Counted from the first letter of the stretch, positions 49,106-59,253 are shown. The stretch: DNA of 64,000 nt from UBA1366 sp047602575 (GCA_047602575.1 JASGGY010000003.1:682001-746000); one strand, 5' to 3'. Notes: generated from the letters alone by a model not told the origin. Numbers and translations: made by a program.

Positions 49106-52100
49106 ACAGACCAACCGGGTCAGCTGGACCGATGAGCAGCGCGCGGCGATTGAAGCACAGCGCGTCTGTACGATTGTTCCCGCGGCGGCGGGCAGCGGCA
49201 AAACCGCCGTTTTAACTGAGCGCACCATGCGGATGCTTGCCGATCCGGCGAAAAAAATCCCCGCCGACACCCTGCTCGCGGTGACGTTCACCAACGACGC
49301 CGCCGCACAGATGAAAAAGAAAATCGCCGACGCAATCGCCGGAAAGCTTGCCGACGCACCCGGGGACGCGTGGCTGACCGCGCAGCAGAATTTGCTTCCC
49401 AACGCGAAAATCACCACCATCAACGCTTTTTGCTACGAGCTTGTGCGCAGCCATGCGGAGGAGTTCGACTTTGCAGGTACGGTGCGGATTCTCGAGGACG
49501 GACGCAGCCGCGCGATGCGGCGGGAGGCCCTCGACAAAACTTTTGAGGACTGGTGCGCACGGCGTGCGGCGGACACAACCCGCCTGACGGACGCCTTTTT
49601 CGACAAGAACGAAGCCGCGCTGCTCGATGCGGCGGACGAGCTGTCAAAATTCCTGCGTGCGCTGGCATTCCCGACGCAGTGGGTCACGGCAATGAAAACA
49701 CGCGATGCCGGTGCTGCCGGCGTGGATTTTTTCGCGCGCATGTTTTTGGAAAAGCTTGCGGATGCGGCAAATGAAATGCGAAGCGCATTTCCGGTGATGA
49801 TCCGCTATGTAAAAAAATTGGTTCTGCCGGAAAAAATCAACGCGCTGCTGGATGCTGACATCGAGCTGTCCGACGCGCTGGCGGCGCTTTGCGAAAGCCG
49901 CGATTACGACGCGGTGCAGGCTTTTTTGGACGAGGTAAAATGGATCAACACCAAGCGCAGCATTACAAAAACCGAGCAGGTAAAACTGACCGCGGACACC
50001 TGCCAAATAGAGGAGCAAACCCTTACTTACATCAATGCGGCGCGCGATGCGTATAAAGCGAAAATCGAAGCGCTGCGCAAGGAGCTGAAGTGGGATCGCG
50101 CGGAAATCGCACGCGGTCTGGCGACGACGTGGGAGATCTTCGCGCTGCTGCTGGAATTTGTCGAGGACGCACAGGCGCTTTTGCTGAAAACGAAAAACGA
50201 GCTGGGCGCCGTGGATTTCGCGGATGTGGAGCGCATGACGCTCTGAGCTGCTTGCAAAAGAAACGCCGCAGGGCTATGTTCGCACGGCGCTGGCGGAGGA
50301 GCTTGCTTTTTCCGGTCAGTACAAAATCATCGTGATTGATGAGTATCAAGACGTCAACAACCTGCAGGAGGTTATCTTCAAGTGCCTGTCCGACGCGGAA
50401 GATCCCGCCTTTTACGGAAAAAACGTCTTTCTGGTGGGCGATGTGAAGCAGGCAATCTACGGCTTCCGTCAGGCGAACCCGCTCCTGTTCACGGCACTTT
50501 GCGCGCAGGCGCAGCGGGAAGAAAACGCCGACCTGCTTGAGCGCATTCCCTTGAGCCGGAATTTCCGCAGCCGGCGCGGGGTAATCGATTTTGTCAACTT
50601 CCTGTTCGGGGGGCTGATGAGCGTCGGCACGGGCGGCGTGGATTACACCGGAAGCGAGCGGCTGGTCTGCGGGGCAAGCTTCGGCGACGTGCCCGACGAA
50701 CCGCCGACGGAGCTTATGCTGCTCCGGAATTTCTCGCTCGGCGATGATGCGGAGGCTTCCGGCGGAGATGAATCGCTCGGCGACGAAACCGTCGCAGCCA
50801 TCTGTGAACAGGAGCATACGGCGATCGCCGCACGCATCCGCAAGCTGCTTGACGATCGCACGCAGGTATTTGAAAACGGCGTGTATCGCGACTGTGCGCC
50901 GGGGGATTTCTGCATCCTCACCCGCAGCCGCACCGCCAACAACCGCCTGACAGATGCACTTGCCGCCGCGGGTCTGACCGCGGCGACGGAGGAAACCGAC
51001 GGCTATCTGCGCTCGCGGGAAATCTCGGTGATGGTGAGCCTGTTACAGGTGCTTGACAACCCGATGCAGGACATTCCCATGCTGTCGGTGCTGCTTTCGC
51101 CGGTGTTCCTGTTTGATGCGGACGAGGTCGCACGGTTGAAAACGGCGGCGAAGCAGGTCGGTGTCAACAAGCTGTACGGTGCGGTTTGCGCTGCGGCGGC
51201 GGACCGCGCACTGGCGGATGACGCACAGTACAAGCAAATCGACGCGGACGACGCACTGCGCGCAAAATGCCGCACGGTGGCGGACACGGTGCGCAGACTG
51301 CGGTTCTACGCGTCGGGAATGCCGCTCGAACGGCTGATCCGGAAGATTTATGATGAAACCGGCTTCTGCGCGGCGACGGCGCGTCAGGATTACAGCGCGC
51401 GGCGTCTGGCGAATCTGCGCCTGCTGCAAAAATATGCGGCGGATTATGACGCGAACACCGACGGCGGGCTGACGGGCTTTCTGCGCTATATGAAAAGTGT
51501 GTTCGCCGCGGGCAGCGATTTTGAACAGGCAAGTGCCGCGGCGGAAAACGCGGGTGCTGTGAAAATCAAAACGATGCACAAATCCAAGGGGTTGGAATTC
51601 CCGTTCGTGTTTTTAAGCGGACTGTACACCGAATTCAACAGCAAGGATCTAAGCAAAGCGCTCCTGCTTTCGGAAACGGGCGGCGTCGGCATTAAACTCA
51701 AAGATCCGGCGCATCTGCGCGTCATTCACACCGCCTGCGCGTCGGGAATCCGGATGCTCAAAGAGCGCGAACTGCGCAGCGAGGAAATGCGGCTTTTATA
51801 TGTGGCGCTGACCAGAGCCAAGGAGCGGCTCTTCCTGCCGCTGGCACTCCCGCAGAAATGGAAAACGCGCTATTTCACCGCCGCCATGCGCATCGCCCAG
51901 AGCGGCGGGCAGACCGACGCACTCGTACAGACCGCCAAGTGTATGCAGGACTGGCTTGTGATGTCCATGCTCACCCATCCGGATGCGCAGGCAATTCGCG
52001 AAGCGGCAGGCGCAGGTGATTTTGACCTGATCACAAAAGTCGCCGCTCCAACGGTGGTATTCGCCAACCCGCCGGCGCAGGTTGCCGCCGATTCGTCGCC

Positions 52101-52800
52101 GGTAAAGATACGACCGGAAGCCGCTCCCGACCGCGCGTTATCGCAAGCACTTGCCGCACGCTTTTCCCAACCCGCTCCCGCTGCGGGTTCGCTTGCCGCA
52201 AAGCTTTCGGTTTCTCAGGCGGTGAAGGAGGATACGGACTTTGTATTCTTCCCCCAAGTACCAAAATTCAGCGACGAAATCGGGCGGCTTTCCGCCGCGC
52301 AAAAGGGTACGCTCACCCATCGCTTTATGGAGCTTGCCGACTTTGCGCGCGCCGAGCGGGATGTGACCGCGGAGCTTGACCGGCTCACCGCCGCGGGCTT
52401 TTTCACCAAACGCGAACGCGCGGGTATTTATACCGACGCGGTGAGAAAATTCTTTGCCACGGATTTCTACCGCCGCATTGCGAAATCTAATAAAATTCTG
52501 CGCGAAAAGAAATTTCTTGTCCGGATTTCCGACTTAAATCTGGGTGGGATTCTCGCGGGTTATGACGGAACAAACGGTATGCTGCAGGGCATTGCCGACC
52601 TGATTTTTGCCGAGGACGACGGCTATGTAATTGTGGATTATAAAACCGACAATGTGACAAGCTTTGACGCGCTTGCCGACAACTACGCCATGCAGCTTGC
52701 GCTTTATAAAGCGGCATTTGATTTGCTGCTGGATATGCCGGTAAAAAGCTGCTACATCTATTCCTTCCGCCTGAGCGAGGGCGGGGAGATTAAATTGTAG
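49092..52800 (+). CDS. addA: AddA subunit of the helicase-nuclease AddAB, frameshifted
   Basis: Would encode about 1235 residues when one base is removed. Start ATG 49092 with GGAGGATCACC, overlapping addB. N-terminal part: Walker A A-A-A-G-S-G-K-T at about 30. After codon T-L at 50241-50243 a TGA follows; removing one of the bases in 50241-50244 gives T-L-E-L-L-A-K-E-T-P and continues to V-I-D-E-Y-Q-D-V-N (Walker B), Q-A-I-Y-G-F-R-Q-A, the K-S-K-G-L-E-F motif and a C-terminal nuclease ending near V-D-Y-K-T-D. Everything except the one base is intact, which points to an error or recent mutation. Confidence 0.9.
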
Positions 52801-52839
52801 TGCTTTGACATAAAAATCAGACAAATTGAAAAAAAAAAC

Positions 52840-52868
52840 TTGAACATTTCGGGTGAATGTGGTATAAT
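52840..52868 (+). promoter_or_regulatory. Promoter of the SRP RNA gene
   Basis: TTGAAC (52840-52845) and TATAAT (52863-52868), 17-bp spacer; start near 52875, the 5' end of the RNA helix. Confidence 0.8.
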
Positions 52869-52874
52869 ACCAAT

Positions 52875-53012
52875 AACCGATCCGGAATACAGGCGTGCGG
52901 GTCCTGTGCAATGAAGCGCTGTGAACCATGTCAGGCGGGGAACCGAGCAGCATTAAGCGGTTTGCTTTGTGTGACACAGTTTCGCCTGCACGTCTGTATT
53001 CCGGATTGGTTT
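52875..53012 (+). ncRNA. ffs: Signal recognition particle RNA (4.5S-like, ffs)
   Basis: The two ends pair over a long helix (CCGATCCGGAATACAG with CTGTATTCCGGATTGG) and the apical domain holds the SRP core GAACCATGTCAGG...GGGGAACC...GAGCAGCA. It binds Ffh to target nascent membrane proteins. Located directly before dnaX, as in many Firmicutes, and followed by TTTTAG. Confidence 0.9.
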
Positions 53013-53033
53013 TAGTGTGTGCGGAGGTGTGAG

Positions 53034-54620
53034 ATGTATCAGGCTTTATACCGGAAATGGCGTCCGCTGACATTCGACGACGTGGTTTCCCAGCCCCATA
53101 TCACTGTAACCTTGCGCAACCAGATCAAGAACAACAAAACCGCCCACGCGTATCTGTTCACCGGCTCACGCGGAACGGGCAAAACCACCTGCGCGCGGAT
53201 TTTCGCGAAAACCGTCAACTGCCTCTCCCCGTGCGACGGCACACCCTGCCTGGAATGCGCGGTGTGCAAGCAAGCCGACGCCGGCACTCTGGTGGACATC
53301 ATCGAAATCGATGCCGCGTCAAACACCGGTGTGGACGACATCCGTGAGCTGCGCGAGAGTGCCGCATTTATGCCGGAGCAATGCCGGTTTAAGCTGTACA
53401 TCATCGACGAGGTGCATATGCTGTCGGTCAACGCGTTCAACGCGCTGCTGAAAATTATGGAAGAACCGCCCGACCATGTGAAGTTCATCCTTGCCACAAC
53501 CGAAATCCACAAAGTTCCCGCGACGATTATTTCGCGCTGTCAGCGGTTTGATTTCCGCAGAATCCAGAGCGCGGATTTGGTTGCCAGACTGTTCTATATC
53601 ACGGCGCAGGAGGGCATTTCCATCACACCCGATGCGGCGGAGCTGATTGCAAAGCTTTCCGACGGCGGCATGCGCGACGCGTTGTCGCTGCTTGACCAGT
53701 GTCTTGCTTTTGCGCAGGAAGTCACCCTACAGACCGTTTCCGACGCTGCCGGTATCGCGGGACGGGAATATCTCTTTGAGCTTGTGCGCTGCGCGCTTGA
53801 ACAGGACGCACCTGCCGCCATCGCCCTGACCGACCGGCTTTATGCCCAGAGCAAGGACATCACGCGCCTGTGCGAGGAGCTGCTTTCCCAGTTTCGCAAC
53901 CTCATGCTGCTCAAAGCCGCCCCTGCCAATGAAAGCGTACTGGACTGCCTTTCCGAGGAACGCGCTCAGCTGATTTCGCTTGCGCAAACAACAGATTTGG
54001 ATACGATTTTATCAAAGCTTACTATCCTGCGCGGCTGCTTGGAGCGACTTCCGCGGGCTTCTTCCAAACGCCTTGAGGCGGAAATGTGCATGGTGCGGCT
54101 GTGTACCCCCGAAAGCCGGACGGTTGCCGGACAAGCCGCTTCCGACGGACTGGAGGAACGCCTGACTAAACTGGAGCGGGCGCTTGCCGCCGGTGTACCT
54201 GCGCGCGAGCCGAGCCGCCGCGCGCCAAATGCCGAGCCTGCTCCGCAAAGCCCTCCGCCCGAGGTTCTGACCCCGAAAAGCGTGTTAAAAATCGCGGACT
54301 TCTCCCCGCTCGACAACTGGGCGGCGCTCATTGACCGGCTTTATCAGACCAATCCGGCGGTGGCGGGCTTCCTGCACGACTCGTCGGCGATGGTGCATGG
54401 TGATGTGTTGTTGCTGGCGGTGCGCAACGATTTTTTCTTAAAAATGATCAAGCTTCCCGAAAACGCGCAAGCACTGGCGGCTGCGCTGAAGGATGTTTAC
54501 GGGAAAAGTTTCCGGCTTCGGATTAAATCCGCGAACCTTCCCGATGCGCCGGCGGAAGATCCCTTTACCCAGCTGATTGATCAGGCAAAAAACGCCGGCA
54601 TTGACACACAGGTGCGCTAG
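53034..54620 (+). CDS. dnaX: DNA polymerase III subunits gamma and tau
   Basis: 528 residues from the ATG at 53034. Clamp-loader ATPase: Walker A G-S-R-G-T-G-K-T, zinc module with four Cys (C-L-S-P-C-D-G-T-P-C-L-E-C-A-V-C), D-E-V-H Walker B, S-R-C-Q-R-F sensor 1; domain III follows, then a short C-terminal domain (from about 400) that probably binds other replication proteins. I see no programmed frameshift slippery site. Next genes are ybaB and recR. Confidence 0.96.
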   Translation: MYQALYRKWRPLTFDDVVSQPHITVTLRNQIKNNKTAHAYLFTGSRGTGKTTCARIFAKTVNCLSPCDGTPCLECAVCKQADAGTLVDIIEIDAASNTGVDDIRELRESAAFMPEQCRFKLYIIDEVHMLSVNAFNALLKIMEEPPDHVKFILATTEIHKVPATIISRCQRFDFRRIQSADLVARLFYITAQEGISITPDAAELIAKLSDGGMRDALSLLDQCLAFAQEVTLQTVSDAAGIAGREYLFELVRCALEQDAPAAIALTDRLYAQSKDITRLCEELLSQFRNLMLLKAAPANESVLDCLSEERAQLISLAQTTDLDTILSKLTILRGCLERLPRASSKRLEAEMCMVRLCTPESRTVAGQAASDGLEERLTKLERALAAGVPAREPSRRAPNAEPAPQSPPPEVLTPKSVLKIADFSPLDNWAALIDRLYQTNPAVAGFLHDSSAMVHGDVLLLAVRNDFFLKMIKLPENAQALAAALKDVYGKSFRLRIKSANLPDAPAEDPFTQLIDQAKNAGIDTQVR

Positions 54621-54675
54621 AGCGCCGACGGCGAAAATAAATCACACCGCGTAAAGCGGCAGAATGGAGAACGTT

Positions 54676-55026
54676 ATGAAAGCAAGAATTCCCACAGGTG
54701 CGGGCGGCTCAAATCCGCAGAACATGAACCAGATGCTCAAGCAGGCACAGAAAATGCAGGAGGAAATCACCGCACTCCAGACAGATCTGGAGCAGCGTGA
54801 ATTTTCCGCCTCCGTCGGCGGCGGCGCGGTGGACATCACCATCAACGGCAAGCGCAACGTCCTTAAGCTGAAAATCAAGCCCGAGGTGGTTGATCCGGAG
54901 GACGTGGAAATGCTCGAGGATCTCGTGATGAGTGCGTTCAACGAAGCGGTACGCGTCCTTGACGAAACCAGCGAAGCGGAAATGACCAAGGTAACCGGCG
55001 GCGTTTCCATGCCCGGACTGTTCTAA
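54676..55026 (+). CDS. YbaB/EbfC-type nucleoid-associated protein
   Basis: 116 residues from the ATG at 54676 (GGAGAA 7 nt upstream; an in-frame ATG 12 bp earlier lacks one). Asn/Met/Gln-rich N-terminus, long helix (M-L-K-Q-A-Q-K-M-Q-E-E-I-T), then V-G-G-G-A-V-D-I-T-I-N-G. DNA-binding homodimer, function in nucleoid or recombination. Overlaps the recR start by one base (TAATGG). Confidence 0.94.
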   Translation: MKARIPTGAGGSNPQNMNQMLKQAQKMQEEITALQTDLEQREFSASVGGGAVDITINGKRNVLKLKIKPEVVDPEDVEMLEDLVMSAFNEAVRVLDETSEAEMTKVTGGVSMPGLF

Positions 55027-55628
55027 TGGCGGACGCCAACGCCCTGCCGCTGGTGATTCTGGCGGAACAGTTTGCGAAGCTGCCCGGTATCGGCATGAAA
55101 ACCGCACAGCGGCTTGCTTATTTCGTCATGACCATGACCGACGAGGAAGCGCGCACATTCGCCGACGCGATCGTCAACGCACACCGCACCGTTCACGCCT
55201 GCGCCGTCTGTCAGAATCTGACCGATCAGGACATCTGCCCAATTTGCGCGGACGACCGTCGCGACCACGCGACTGTCTGCGTGGTGGAAAGTCCGAAGGA
55301 CATCGCCGCGTTTGAGCGCACCCGCGAATACCACGGGGTTTATCATGTTTTGCACGGATTGATTTCCCCCATCGACGGTGTAACACCGGACAAGCTGCGC
55401 ATCCGCGAGCTGCTTGCGCGCGTGGCGACGGGCGATCTGAGCGAGGTCATTATGGCGACCAACCCCACCGTCGAGGGCGAGGCGACTGCGATGTATCTGT
55501 CAAAGCTCCTTAAGCCCTTAGGTGTCAAGGTCACGCGCCTTGCGTTCGGTCTGCCCGTGGGTGCAATCCTAGAGTATGCCGACGAAGTCACGCTCTACCG
55601 CGCACTTGAAAACCGCAACGAATTATAA
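55026..55628 (+). CDS. recR: Recombination protein RecR
   Basis: 200 residues. Helix-hairpin-helix L-P-G-I-G-M-K-T-A at 19-27, zinc module C-A-V-C-Q-N-L-T-D-Q-D-I-C-P-I-C near 58-73, TOPRIM domain V-V-E-S and the A-T-N-P-T-V-E-G-E-A-T-A motif. With RecO/RecF loads RecA at gaps. End of the ffs-dnaX-ybaB-recR unit. Confidence 0.97.
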   Translation: MADANALPLVILAEQFAKLPGIGMKTAQRLAYFVMTMTDEEARTFADAIVNAHRTVHACAVCQNLTDQDICPICADDRRDHATVCVVESPKDIAAFERTREYHGVYHVLHGLISPIDGVTPDKLRIRELLARVATGDLSEVIMATNPTVEGEATAMYLSKLLKPLGVKVTRLAFGLPVGAILEYADEVTLYRALENRNEL

Positions 55629-55629
55629 A

Positions 55630-55779
55630 AACAGCTCGCACTAACCAAAGGGTACAAGTACCCTTTGGAAACCCATAGTTTTATGGATTTTACTTTGTTT
55701 TTCTTTGCTTCTTTGTGCTTGAGTTGCTTCTTTGTGATTCCATCGAGGTGCTTGAAAATAAGAGTATGTACTTTATTTT
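55630..55779 (+). repeat. Dispersed palindromic repeat, copy D
   Basis: In the convergent gap between recR and galT. Core palindrome 55645-55668 identical to copy B (arms CCAAAGGGTAC and GTACCCTTTGG); TTGG (55665) to TTTGTGATT (55731) is 66 bp as in copies A and B. Upstream hairpins are mostly lost (only AGCTCGCAC remains). Ends near AAGAGTATGTACTTTA. Confidence 0.8.
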
Positions 55780-55786
55780 TAATCAG

Positions 55787-55830
55787 AAACAAACCAGCTC
55801 TGTACCAATGTGTACAGAGCTGGTTTGTTT
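55787..55830 (-). terminator. Terminator between galT and recR
   Basis: Perfect 19-bp stem with arms GTACAGAGCTGGTTTGTTT and its complement, 6-nt loop, ending TTTCTGATTAAAAAT on the minus strand. It includes the galT stop and is probably bidirectional. Confidence 0.9.
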
Positions 55831-57310
55831 ATTTGACCGATTCGAGGAAGCGCAAAAACGGTGCTTGCTCCTTGAACACGCCGGCGTGGGAAAGCACTTG
55901 CAGGAACACGTTCCCAATTTCCGCGCGCAGAATTTCCGCTGCGTTATGTGCGGCAAATTCCGAATGGTTCGCGCGGATTTCCGCCGCCCAGTCGGCGTGC
56001 TTCGCGAGGGCTTCGTCCGCGGAAAGCTCCGCACCCGCCAGCATCGCGGCGGCGAGCGCATCCATTTCCTCCCGCAGGCGTGCGGGCAGAACGGCAAGCC
56101 CCATCACTTCAATCAAGCCGATGTTTTCCTTCTTGATGTGGTGCAGCTCGGCGTGGGGGTGGTACACGCCGCAGGGATGTTCGGGCGTAGTAATATTGTT
56201 GCGCAGGACGAGGTCGATTTCAAAGCGCGCACCGCGTTTGCGGGCGATGGGGGTAATCGTGTTGTGCGGTGTGCCGTCGGTCTGGGCGAAAACAAAGCTG
56301 TCCGCGTCGGTATAGCCGCGCCATGCGCACAGAATTTTGTCAGAAAGCGCCTCAAGCGCCGCGCGGTCTTTTCCGGAAAGCCGGATCACCGACATCGGCC
56401 AGTCCACGATGCCCGCGTCCACTTCCGGGAAGCCGGGAAAAGCAAACGGCGTTTTCACCGGTGCTTTTGCCATCGCGAATTCATAATTGCCGCCCTGAAA
56501 ATGCTCGTGACTTAAAATCGAACCGCCCACAATCGGCAGGTCGGCATTTGACCCGATGAAATAATGCGGGAACTGCTCCACGAAATCAAAGAGCTTTCCG
56601 AACACCGCCGCGTCGATTTTCATCGGCACATGGGCGCGGTTAAAAACGATGCAATGCTCGTTGTAATACACATACGGCGAGTACTGCAAGCCCCACGCTT
56701 CGCCCGTGATGGTCAGCCCGACGACGCGGTGGTTCTGACGTGCGGGAGCGTCGGCACGTCCGGCATAGCCCTCGTTTTCCGCACAAAGCAGGCATTTCGG
56801 ATAACCGGACGGCTTTGCCGATGCGGCGGCGGCAATCGCGGCGGGGTCTTTTTCGGGCTTGGAGAGATTGATGGTGATATCGAGCGTGCCGAACGGAGTC
56901 GCGGCTTTCCAGCGCACGTCCTTTTCGATGCGCCAGCGCCGGATATAAGCGGTGTCCTGACTGAAGCGGTAGAACCAGTCCGTCGCCGCTTTCGGGTCGT
57001 CCGCGTACAGGCGCGAGAACGTCCGGTTGACCTCCGACGGGCGGGGGGTGAGCGCGCCTATGAGCGCCGTATCGAACAAATCGCGGAAGGTCGGCGTGTC
57101 GTGGGGGATCTTCCCGCTGCGCACCGCCTCGTCGCAAAGCGCATCAAGCAGCGCCTCCAGAGCGGGCAGCTCCACCGGAATCGCAGGATCGGAGTAGTCC
57201 GTCGCACCCATCGTTTCGAGCAGGCGGTTGACCGCCCAGACCTCGTCCGCCGGCTCGATCAGCCCCGCCGTCAGCGCATAGCGCACCAGCTGTTTGATTT
57301 GTAAATCCAT
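55829..57310 (-). CDS. galT: UDP-glucose-hexose-1-phosphate uridylyltransferase (class II)
   Basis: 493 residues from the ATG at 57310 (ribosome site GGAGGAAA; longer open frame upstream is not used). Exchanges UMP between UDP-glucose and galactose-1-phosphate (Leloir pathway). This is the longer, non-HIT-clustered Firmicutes form: motifs N-E-G-Y-A-G-R, G-L-Q-Y-S-P-Y-V-Y-Y-N-E-H, and the nucleotidyl His in S-H-E-H-F-Q-G-G-N-Y-E-F. Starts 13 bp after the exoA stop on the same strand, so probably co-transcribed. No galK or galE here. Confidence 0.93.
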   Translation of the reverse strand: MDLQIKQLVRYALTAGLIEPADEVWAVNRLLETMGATDYSDPAIPVELPALEALLDALCDEAVRSGKIPHDTPTFRDLFDTALIGALTPRPSEVNRTFSRLYADDPKAATDWFYRFSQDTAYIRRWRIEKDVRWKAATPFGTLDITINLSKPEKDPAAIAAAASAKPSGYPKCLLCAENEGYAGRADAPARQNHRVVGLTITGEAWGLQYSPYVYYNEHCIVFNRAHVPMKIDAAVFGKLFDFVEQFPHYFIGSNADLPIVGGSILSHEHFQGGNYEFAMAKAPVKTPFAFPGFPEVDAGIVDWPMSVIRLSGKDRAALEALSDKILCAWRGYTDADSFVFAQTDGTPHNTITPIARKRGARFEIDLVLRNNITTPEHPCGVYHPHAELHHIKKENIGLIEVMGLAVLPARLREEMDALAAAMLAGAELSADEALAKHADWAAEIRANHSEFAAHNAAEILRAEIGNVFLQVLSHAGVFKEQAPFLRFLESVK

Positions 57311-57323
57311 GTGATTTCCTCCG

Positions 57324-58073
57324 TTAATCCAGCGTAATCTCCAGCTCAACCGGACAATGGTCGCTGCCCATAATATCCGGATGAATCTGCGCGGCGACAA
57401 TTTTATCCTTTAACCGCTCTGACACCAGAAAATAATCAATCCGCCAACCCACGTTCTTCTGCCGCGCGCTGAACATATAGCTCCACCACGTATAGCCCAC
57501 CGTGTCCGGATACAGATACCGGAATGTGTCCACAAAGCCCGCCGCAAGCAGCTCGTTGAACTTCCCGCGCTCCTCATTGGAAAAACCGGCGTTGCCGACG
57601 TTGGACTTCGCGTTTTTTAAGTCGATTTCGTTGTGCGCGACATTTAAATCGCCGCAGACGATGACGGGCTTTTCCGCGTCAAGCTGTTTTAAAAACGCGC
57701 GGAAATCGTCCTCCCATTGCATCCGGTAATCAATTCGCGCAAGGTCGCGCTGGGCATTCGGGACATAGCAATTGACCAGATAAAATTTTCCGAAGTCTGC
57801 CACCAGCGTGCGCCCCTCGTCGGTATGCCCGTCAAAATTCGCGCGCATGCTTTCCGGCTTGACACGCGTGAAAACCGCCGTGCCGGAGTAGCCCTTTTTC
57901 ACCGCACTGTTATAATACTGCTCATAGCCCGCCAGCGTCACATCCGCCTGTTCGGGCTGTAGCTTTGTTTCCTGAATACAGAACACATCCGCGTCAAGTG
58001 CTTGAAAGCTTTCCGCAAAGCCCTTTTTCAGAACCGCGCGCAGTCCGTTGACGTTCCATGAAATCAGTTTCAT
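57324..58073 (-). CDS. exoA: Exodeoxyribonuclease III
   Basis: 249 residues. AP endonuclease and 3'-5' exonuclease for base-excision repair. Conserved E35 (Q-E-T-K), N-x-x-D in G-D-L-N-V-A-H-N-E-I-D, D-x-R segment W-R-I-D-Y-F and catalytic H/D in G-S-D-H-C-P-V. Promoter at 58103-58131. Confidence 0.95.
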   Translation of the reverse strand: MKLISWNVNGLRAVLKKGFAESFQALDADVFCIQETKLQPEQADVTLAGYEQYYNSAVKKGYSGTAVFTRVKPESMRANFDGHTDEGRTLVADFGKFYLVNCYVPNAQRDLARIDYRMQWEDDFRAFLKQLDAEKPVIVCGDLNVAHNEIDLKNAKSNVGNAGFSNEERGKFNELLAAGFVDTFRYLYPDTVGYTWWSYMFSARQKNVGWRIDYFLVSERLKDKIVAAQIHPDIMGSDHCPVELEITLD

Positions 58074-58102
58074 CCGCGTTTCCCCTTTCGGTGTTTCCTC
58101 TT

Positions 58103-58131
58103 ATTTTAACACAACCTGATACCGTTTTCAA
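58103..58131 (-). promoter_or_regulatory. Promoter of exoA-galT
   Basis: TTGAAA (58126-58131) and TAAAAT (58103-58108) on the minus strand, 17-bp spacer. It lies in the 319-bp divergent gap to the next gene. Confidence 0.7.
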
Positions 58132-58260
58132 CTCACCCGCGCACAATAACGTGAGCATTCCGTGAATTTTTCTATGCGCGAACGCTGTTTCTTGCCAGAG
58201 AAGTAGCTTGCTATGTTCATTCCTGCAACCGCTGGTTGCGAAAGTTCCATTCCTAATTGG

Positions 58261-58289
58261 TGGACTCTGCGCAATTTCTATGCTATAAT
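58261..58289 (+). promoter_or_regulatory. Promoter of the XRE-VOC-zinc-ribbon gene
   Basis: TGGACT (58261-58266) and TATAAT (58284-58289), 17-bp spacer; leader of about 100 nt contains a small upstream ORF. Confidence 0.65.
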
Positions 58290-58351
58290 TGTAATCAAGA
58301 AAGCAGAGCGCGGCAGTACAGAACAATGAAATGAAAGTGAGGTGAAAACCC

Positions 58352-58396
58352 ATGCGGTACGCTTTGAAAGCACTTTATGCATGGGCGTTTATATGA
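58352..58396 (+). other. Candidate leader peptide coupled to the next gene
   Basis: 14-codon ORF with GAGGTG before its ATG (58352) and a stop (58394-58396) overlapping the ATG at 58393 of the regulator gene in the form ATGA. The downstream ATG has no good ribosome site of its own, so translation of this small ORF could be needed for it. An in-frame GTG start at 58342 for the main gene is an alternative. Confidence 0.5.
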
Positions 58397-59253
58397 CAAT
58401 CGGTGATCAGATTCAAAATCTGCGTATCCAAAAAGGATTAACGCAGGAACGGTTGGCGGAAATGCTGGAGGTTTCACGGCAGTCTGTTTCAAAGTGGGAG
58501 CTGGGTCAAGCGGTTCCCGACGTTGACAAAATCATTCGCATGAGCGAGCTGTTTGATGTTTCAACCGATACGATCCTGCTTAGAAGTGCTGAAGATGCGG
58601 CGGATAAAAATCCCCTCCATCTTGGCAGTATCTATCTCGTGGTGAAAGACTTTGAAAAGTCTGTAGAGTTTTATGAAGCTTTTCTTGAAATCAAAGTCGG
58701 CGAGCGCTGCCGGAGCGGAAATAAGTTTGTGGAATTTTACATCGACAACAAATGTATTGCTTTGATGAACGAAAGCAATATCCAAGGGCATTGCACATCG
58801 CTTCAGGGCGATTATAAGTTTGTTCAGAATTTCTGGGTGGAGGATTTGCAGGCGGAACATGAGCGTGTAAAAGCGCTGCATATCGGCAAGGTGACAGAGA
58901 TTATGGAAGCATATCCGACCTATCACTATTTTCATCTGACCGATCCCGATAACAATACAATAGAAGTAACAGGAGGGTATCATATGAGCATGGATATTTG
59001 TCAAAGCTGCGGCATGAAGATGCACAATGATGATTACGGAAAAAATTCCGATGGCAGTGCAAGCCGTGAATACTGTAAACACTGCTTCCCCGGCGGAAAA
59101 TTCAGCAGGAACGAAACAATGGAAGAAATGATTGAAAGCAATCTGCGCTTTCTTGATGAGTTTAATACCGGAAGCGGTACAAAAATGACAGTCGATGAGG
59201 CAAGAGCAGAAATGATGAAGTACTTCCCGACACTGAAACGCTGGAAAAGCTAG
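58393..59253 (+). CDS. XRE helix-turn-helix/VOC/zinc-ribbon fusion protein
   Basis: 286 residues. Three parts: an N-terminal XRE-type HTH (about 5-60; L-T-Q-E-R-L-A-E-M-L-E-V-S-R-Q-S-V-S-K-W-E), a VOC/glyoxalase-type domain (about 77-196; I-Y-L-V-V-K-D-F-E-K-S-V-E-F-Y and D-P-D-N-N-T-I-E-V-T) and a zinc-ribbon domain with C203-x2-C206 and C228-x2-C231 (Pfam-like PF12674). Probably a ligand-responsive regulator. At the VOC/zinc junction an AGGAGGG (58971-58977) stands 6 nt before an in-frame ATG (58984), so the zinc-ribbon part may also be made separately. GTG at 58342 is an alternative start. Confidence 0.8.
   Translation: MTIGDQIQNLRIQKGLTQERLAEMLEVSRQSVSKWELGQAVPDVDKIIRMSELFDVSTDTILLRSAEDAADKNPLHLGSIYLVVKDFEKSVEFYEAFLEIKVGERCRSGNKFVEFYIDNKCIALMNESNIQGHCTSLQGDYKFVQNFWVEDLQAEHERVKALHIGKVTEIMEAYPTYHYFHLTDPDNNTIEVTGGYHMSMDICQSCGMKMHNDDYGKNSDGSASREYCKHCFPGGKFSRNETMEEMIESNLRFLDEFNTGSGTKMTVDEARAEMMKYFPTLKRWKS

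Noticed and set aside
50230..50260. Programmed ribosomal frameshift in addA.
   Set aside because: No slippery heptamer or downstream pseudoknot is visible; a single-base insertion explains it better.
52875..53012. Riboswitch upstream of dnaX.
   Set aside because: The paired ends and GAACCATGTCAGG core identify SRP RNA.
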